Below, in pieces: positions 60,157 to 64,000 of a DNA stretch of 64,000 nt; position 1 is the stretch's first letter, and each line of letters opens with the position of its first letter. Source of the DNA: Actinomycetes bacterium (GTDB lineage Bacteria; Actinomycetota; Acidimicrobiia; Acidimicrobiales; RAAP-2); assembly GCA_021778895.1 (NCBI GenBank), contig JAJYBR010000003.1, forward strand, positions 1-64,000. The letters are read 5' to 3'. The position numbers and the translations under genes were made by a program. Under the pieces are notes generated by a model. It was not told where the DNA came from. It worked only from the letters and a program-made list of their open reading frames with translations, and did no database searches.

Positions 60157-61557
60157 TCAGCCGACCGCGCCCTCCATCTGCAGCTCGATCAGTCGCGACC
60201 ACTCCACGGCGTACTCCATAGGCAGCGTACGCGTCACGGGCTCGATGAAGCCATTGACGATCATGCCCATGGCCTGGCTCTCGGTGAGCCCGCGGGACAT
60301 CAGGTAGTAGAGCTGGTCGTCACCGATCTTGGAGACGGTGGCCTCGTGGCCCACGGACGCGTCCTGCTCGCCCACTTCCATGTAGGGCTTGGTCTCGGAC
60401 GTCGACTCCTCGTCCAGGATCAAAGCGTCGCAGCGGACGAAGCTCTTGGCGCCGTGGGCCCCCTCCTCGACCTTGACCAGGCCCCGGTAGGTCGTGACGC
60501 CGCCGTCCTTGGAGATCGACTTGGACACGATGGTCGAGGTCGTCTCGGGAGCGGCGTGGATCATCTTGGCCCCGGCGTCTTGCACCTGGCCCGGACCGGC
60601 GTAGGCGACCGAGAGCACCTCACCGGAGGCCTTGGGGCCCATCAGGTACACCGACGGGTACTTCATGGTCAGGCGCGAGCCGATGTTGCCGTCGACCCAC
60701 TCGACGTGCGCCTCGGCTTCGGCGCGCGCCCGCTTCGTGACCAGGTTGTACACGTTGTTCGACCAGTTCTGGATGGTGGTGTAGGTGATCCGTGAGCCGG
60801 GCAGCGCCACGAGCTCGACGACGGCCGAGTGCAGGGAGTCGCTGGAGTAGACCGGGGCCGAGCAGCCCTCGACGTAGTGCACCTGGGAGCCCTCGTCGGC
60901 GATGATCAGCGTCCGTTCGAACTGTCCCATGTTCTCGGTGTTGATGCGGAAGTACGCCTGGAGCGGCTGGTCCACCTTGACCCCGGGCGGCACGTAGATG
61001 AACGAGCCACCGCTCCACACCGCCGAGTTCAGCGCGGCGAACTTGTTGTCATTGGGCGGAATGACGGTCCCGAAGTACCTGCGCACGATGTCGGGGTACT
61101 CGCGCACGGCGGTGTCCATGTCGCAGAACAGGACGCCCAGGCGCTCGAGGTCGGCCCGATTGCGATGGAAGACCACCTCGGACTCGTACTGGGCCGTGAC
61201 CCCGGCCAGGTACTTGCGCTCGGCCTCCGGGATGCCCAGGCGCTCGTAGGTCGTCTTGATGGCGTCGGGCAGGTCCTCCCAGCGATCGACCTGCTGCTCG
61301 GTCGGCTTGATGTAGTAGTAGATGTCGTCGAAGTTCAGGTTCGGCATGCGGTAGGCGAACCAAGGCGCCATCGGCTTGCTCTCGAAGCGCTTGAGCGCGC
61401 TCAGCCGGAACTTGCGCATCCAGGGAGCCTCGTCCTTCATGTCCGACATCTCGCGCACGATGGACTCGTTGAGCCCCTTCTTGGGCTTGAAGACTGGGAT
61501 CTGGTCGTCCGACCAACCCAACTGGTAGCGGCTGAAGTCGAGGTTGTCGAGTGTCAC
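60157..61557 (-). CDS. sufB: Fe-S assembly scaffold SufB
   Basis: Main scaffold protein of the SUF system, 466 residues from GTG 61557 ([17 protein letters not shown]). Motifs: [37 protein letters not shown], the beta-helix core with [23 protein letters not shown] (the conserved Cys in EGCSAP), and [43 protein letters not shown] lies 10 nt before the GTG. The track start adds 31 non-homologous residues. It forms an operon with the Cys-rich hypothetical and lies apart from sufC and sufD. Confidence 0.95.
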   Translation of the reverse strand: MTLDNLDFSRYQLGWSDDQIPVFKPKKGLNESIVREMSDMKDEAPWMRKFRLSALKRFESKPMAPWFAYRMPNLNFDDIYYYIKPTEQQVDRWEDLPDAIKTTYERLGIPEAERKYLAGVTAQYESEVVFHRNRADLERLGVLFCDMDTAVREYPDIVRRYFGTVIPPNDNKFAALNSAVWSGGSFIYVPPGVKVDQPLQAYFRINTENMGQFERTLIIADEGSQVHYVEGCSAPVYSSDSLHSAVVELVALPGSRITYTTIQNWSNNVYNLVTKRARAEAEAHVEWVDGNIGSRLTMKYPSVYLMGPKASGEVLSVAYAGPGQVQDAGAKMIHAAPETTSTIVSKSISKDGGVTTYRGLVKVEEGAHGAKSFVRCDALILDEESTSETKPYMEVGEQDASVGHEATVSKIGDDQLYYLMSRGLTESQAMGMIVNGFIEPVTRTLPMEYAVEWSRLIELQMEGAVG

Positions 61558-61579
61558 GCCCTGCCTCCGGGAGTTTGTC

Positions 61580-61591
61580 CTATGTCCATAG
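61580..61591 (-). promoter_or_regulatory. Palindrome overlapping the sufB -10
   Basis: CTATG-TC-CATAG is a 5-bp inverted repeat. It overlaps a minus-strand TACTAT (61588-61593), the best -10 candidate for sufB, which would give a leader of about 25 nt containing GGAGG. A repressor bound here would block sufB transcription. Confidence 0.4.
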
Positions 61592-61642
61592 TAGTAAGAA
61601 GCCCACGTGGTCCGTCCCGAAAATACTGGCAGAGTGGGAGCC

Positions 61643-63925
61643 GTGCCCACGCCCCCCCGCGCAAAGCAGCGCCCCCACCAGATCGAACGTCACGGTGACG
61701 TGCGCGTGGACCCCTACCACTGGCTCCGCGATCGCGAGGACGACGAGGTCCTGACCCTGCTGCGCGAGGAGAACGACTACCTGGCGGCCGGCCTGGCCAG
61801 CCTGGAGGGTCTGCGCGAACGCCTCTACGCCGAGATTCGCCGGCGCATCGACGAGACCGACATCTCGGTCCCCGTGCGCCGCGGATCGTGGTGGTACTTC
61901 GAGCGCACGCGCGAGGGACTGGACTACCCGGTCTCGTGCCGCGTGCCCGCGGCGCCCGACGAGCCTCCACCACCGGTGGACGCCCAATCATCCCTGGAGG
62001 GCGAGGTCGTCATTCTGGACGAGAACGCCGAGGCCCGCGGGCACGACTACTTCTCGGTCGGGGTGTTCGAGATCAGCCTCGACGACCAGTGGCTCGCCCT
62101 GGCCACCGACGTCGCGGGCGATGAGCTGCATCAGTTGTGCTTCCGTCCCCTGGCCGGCCAGGCGCCCGCCGACGAGACCATCGACGACGTCTTTTACGGC
62201 GCCACCTGGTCGGGGGACTCGCGCACCTTCTTCTACACGCGCGTCGACGAGGCCATGCGCCCGCACCAGATCTGGCGCCACACCCTGGGGACACCCGCCA
62301 GCGCTGACGTTCTGGTCTACGAGGAGTCCGACCCCCAGTTCACGGTCTCCATCGGGCGCTCGCGGGACCACGACGTGATCGTGATCGTCAGTTCGTCGTC
62401 GACGAGCTCCGAGTCGCGCTGGTTGCCCGCCGACGACCCGACCGGGGACCTCCGCCTCGGCGAGCCGCGGCGCAGCGGCATCGAGTACGGCCTTGAGCAC
62501 GCGGTCGACGCGTCCGGGCAGCGGTGGTGGCTGAAGCTCACCAATGAGGACGCCACGGACTTCCGCCTGCTGGTGGGACCCAGCGCGACCGGACCGTGGC
62601 GCGAGCTCGTCGGACACCGTCCCGGAACCCGCCTCGACGGCGTCGAGGCCTTCGCCCGCCATCTGGTTCTGGCCGAGCGGCTCGAGGGCTCCTCGGCCGT
62701 CCGCGTCATCCCGCTGCCCGCCGAGGACCCGTGGGGCGGCGACCTGCTGGCCCGCTCGTGGCTGGTCGAGGGGCCCGAGCAGCCCAGCACCGTGGGCGTG
62801 GGCGCCAACCCCAACTACGAGACGTCGTCGCTGCGCATCGGCCTAACCTCCCTGGTCACGCCGTACCTCGTGGCCGACGTCGACCTCGCCAGCGGCGAGA
62901 TGGTCGTGCGCAAGCAGCAGCGGGTGCGGGGCGGCTATGACGCAGCGGCCTACGCCACGGGGCGCCTGTGGGTGACGGCCAGCGACGGCCAGCGCATCCC
63001 GGTCTCGTGGGTCGCGCGGCGCGACCTGCTTGAGGAGCGCGACGGGCAGATGGCTCCCCGGGCCGCCGCACCGCTCCTGCTCTACGGCTACGGCAGCTAC
63101 GAGATCTCCATCGACCCGACGTTCTCCTCGATTCGCCTCTCCCTGCTGGATCGCGGCATCGTCTTCGCCATCGCCCACATCCGCGGCGGCGGCGAGATGG
63201 GCCGCACCTGGTACGAGATGGGCCGCCTGGCCCAGAAGCCCACGACCTTCAGCGACTTCGTCGCGGTCGCCCGCCACCTGGTGGCGACCGGGTGGACCTC
63301 GCCGGAGCAGATGGCTGCGCGGGGTGGCTCGGCCGGTGGACTGCTCATGGGCGCGGTGATGAACCTCGCGCCGAGTCTGTGGCGCGCCGTCGTGGCCGAG
63401 GTGCCCTTCGTCGACGTCATGACGACGATGCTCGATCCGACCCTCCCCCTGACCATCGGCGAGTGGGAGGAGTGGGGCGACCCCGACGCCGACCCGCTGG
63501 CCTACCGCACGATTCGCTCGTACTCGCCCTACGACAACCTGCGCGCGACCGAGGCCGATGGCTCGGTGCGGCGCTACCCGCGCCTGCTGGCCACCGCCGG
63601 GCTCAACGACTCCCGCGTGGGCTACTGGGAGCCCGCCAAGTGGATCCAGGCGCTGCGCGCGGCCAACCCGGACAACGAGGCCTACCTCAAGACGGAGCTC
63701 GGTGCCGGGCACGGCGGACCGTCGGGACGCTACGACGCGTGGCGCGACGAGGCACTGGTCCTCGCCTTCGTCATCGACTCGATCGCGCCGGCTGCCGCCG
63801 ACCTCGGCGACTCAGTGGCCCGTGACGACGAGCGTCACGATGACGACCAGCACGGCGGCGACGGTCACGATGACGGCGACCCGGCGGCGCCGCGGATGGT
63901 GGCGGGGCCAGCGAACCCGGTGTGA
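61643..63925 (+). CDS. ptrB: Oligopeptidase B (S9A prolyl oligopeptidase family)
   Basis: Serine peptidase cleaving small peptides after basic residues, with an N-terminal beta-propeller and a C-terminal alpha/beta hydrolase domain. Starting at GTG 61643 the protein begins [29 protein letters not shown], the typical PtrB start; the track start at 61607 adds 12 residues. Catalytic elements: [24 protein letters not shown], the [16 protein letters not shown] block, nucleophile [10 protein letters not shown], and the terminal His in [11 protein letters not shown]. After about residue 720 a Asp/His-rich tail ([19 protein letters not shown]) has no homology and is antisense to a membrane segment of the next gene. 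Confidence 0.92.
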   Translation: MPTPPRAKQRPHQIERHGDVRVDPYHWLRDREDDEVLTLLREENDYLAAGLASLEGLRERLYAEIRRRIDETDISVPVRRGSWWYFERTREGLDYPVSCRVPAAPDEPPPPVDAQSSLEGEVVILDENAEARGHDYFSVGVFEISLDDQWLALATDVAGDELHQLCFRPLAGQAPADETIDDVFYGATWSGDSRTFFYTRVDEAMRPHQIWRHTLGTPASADVLVYEESDPQFTVSIGRSRDHDVIVIVSSSSTSSESRWLPADDPTGDLRLGEPRRSGIEYGLEHAVDASGQRWWLKLTNEDATDFRLLVGPSATGPWRELVGHRPGTRLDGVEAFARHLVLAERLEGSSAVRVIPLPAEDPWGGDLLARSWLVEGPEQPSTVGVGANPNYETSSLRIGLTSLVTPYLVADVDLASGEMVVRKQQRVRGGYDAAAYATGRLWVTASDGQRIPVSWVARRDLLEERDGQMAPRAAAPLLLYGYGSYEISIDPTFSSIRLSLLDRGIVFAIAHIRGGGEMGRTWYEMGRLAQKPTTFSDFVAVARHLVATGWTSPEQMAARGGSAGGLLMGAVMNLAPSLWRAVVAEVPFVDVMTTMLDPTLPLTIGEWEEWGDPDADPLAYRTIRSYSPYDNLRATEADGSVRRYPRLLATAGLNDSRVGYWEPAKWIQALRAANPDNEAYLKTELGAGHGGPSGRYDAWRDEALVLAFVIDSIAPAAADLGDSVARDDERHDDDQHGGDGHDDGDPAAPRMVAGPANPV

Positions 63926-64000
63926 GCGCCGGCCGGCGAGGCTGAGCGCCCGCTGCACGTCGCGCGTCCGCGGGGCCGTGGGCGCCTCGGTCGCCTCGGG
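63812..64000 (-). CDS. C-terminus of a protein with a single membrane helix (partial)
   Basis: A minus-strand frame enters from the right edge and ends with TGA at 63812-63814, so the ORF track missed it. The 62 visible residues contain a basic stretch ([17 protein letters not shown]) followed by a hydrophobic helix [22 protein letters not shown] at the extreme C-terminus, a tail-anchor-like arrangement. It overlaps the 3' end of ptrB by 114 bp antiparallel. An internal GTG near 63955 could start a shorter protein. Function unknown. Confidence 0.5.
   Translation of the reverse strand, partial: PEATEAPTAPRTRDVQRALSLAGRRSHRVRWPRHHPRRRRVAVIVTVAAVLVVIVTLVVTGH

Overview
The window is a stretch of high-GC chromosome with short intergenic gaps, frequent GTG starts and many 4-bp ATGA/GTGA start-stop overlaps. 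Gene content points to Actinomycetota: a Kgd-type fused 2-oxoglutarate dehydrogenase, the F420 enzyme FbiD, a fused PafBC WYL regulator, SufU-type Fe-S assembly, an LCP cell-wall ligase and the secA-prfB-ftsE-ftsX order. A deep-branching, non-mycobacterial lineage such as Acidimicrobiia fits best. That placement is inference from gene content and gene fusions, not from a marker-gene tree.

Layout. 1-6.0 kb: PIN/NYN-like RNase (cut by the window edge), kgd, an alpha/beta hydrolase and a TIGR01777 epimerase. 6.0-16 kb: a peptide-type ABC importer, with dppA, dppB and dppC on + and a fused DppD-DppF ATPase on -. The two parts are separated by about 3.3 kb of lower-GC accessory DNA holding a complete IS1595-family element (1124 bp, 15-bp inverted repeats, 8-bp target duplication, transposase broken by one amber codon), a second transposase remnant and two GNAT acetyltransferases. 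15.4-17 kb: rnhB, fbiD and a lysine-rich PAKKA-repeat DNA-binding protein. 17.3-21.6 kb: a soluble VirD4/TraG-like coupling ATPase and a helicase-less TrwC/MobF-type relaxase whose 3' ends overlap, with the relaxase following pafBC. 21.6-30.3 kb: moaC, fmdB-like, dxs, msrB, ftsX, ftsE, prfB, secA. 30.6-39.8 kb: glycosyltransferase, rmlD, birA; biotin carboxylase/BCCP, M20 amidohydrolase, ABM protein; methylmalonyl-CoA mutase large subunit; rhodanese-ThiF/MoeB; nitroreductase. 39.8-45.4 kb: pepA, cob(I)alamin adenosyltransferase, metH. 45.4-52.6 kb: a lipB-lipA gene fusion, 2-oxoacid dehydrogenase E2, lpd, rnhA, Rrf2 regulator, hydrolase, acyl-CoA dehydrogenase. 52.7-61.6 kb: a split suf locus (sufC1-S-U; sufD-Rieske-sufC2; sufB plus a Cys-rich hypothetical), interrupted by an LCP gene and a crotonase. 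61.6-64 kb: oligopeptidase B and the C-terminus of a membrane protein.

How the genes fit together. lpd, the E2 and LipB-LipA sit back to back and would build and lipoylate a 2-oxoacid dehydrogenase; Kgd may share that E2/E3. Cobalamin adenosyltransferase, the mutase and MetH form a B12-use neighbourhood, and BirA faces the biotin carboxylase it should modify. The suf genes supply Fe-S clusters needed by LipA and Rieske proteins.

Most notable observations: the LipB-LipA fusion; the minimal relaxase plus coupling-ATPase pair beside pafBC with a hairpin over the relaxase ribosome binding site; two different SufC paralogues; and a recurring TA(G/C)NNT-N6-8-RTG arrangement before at least 13 genes, indicating widespread leaderless transcription.
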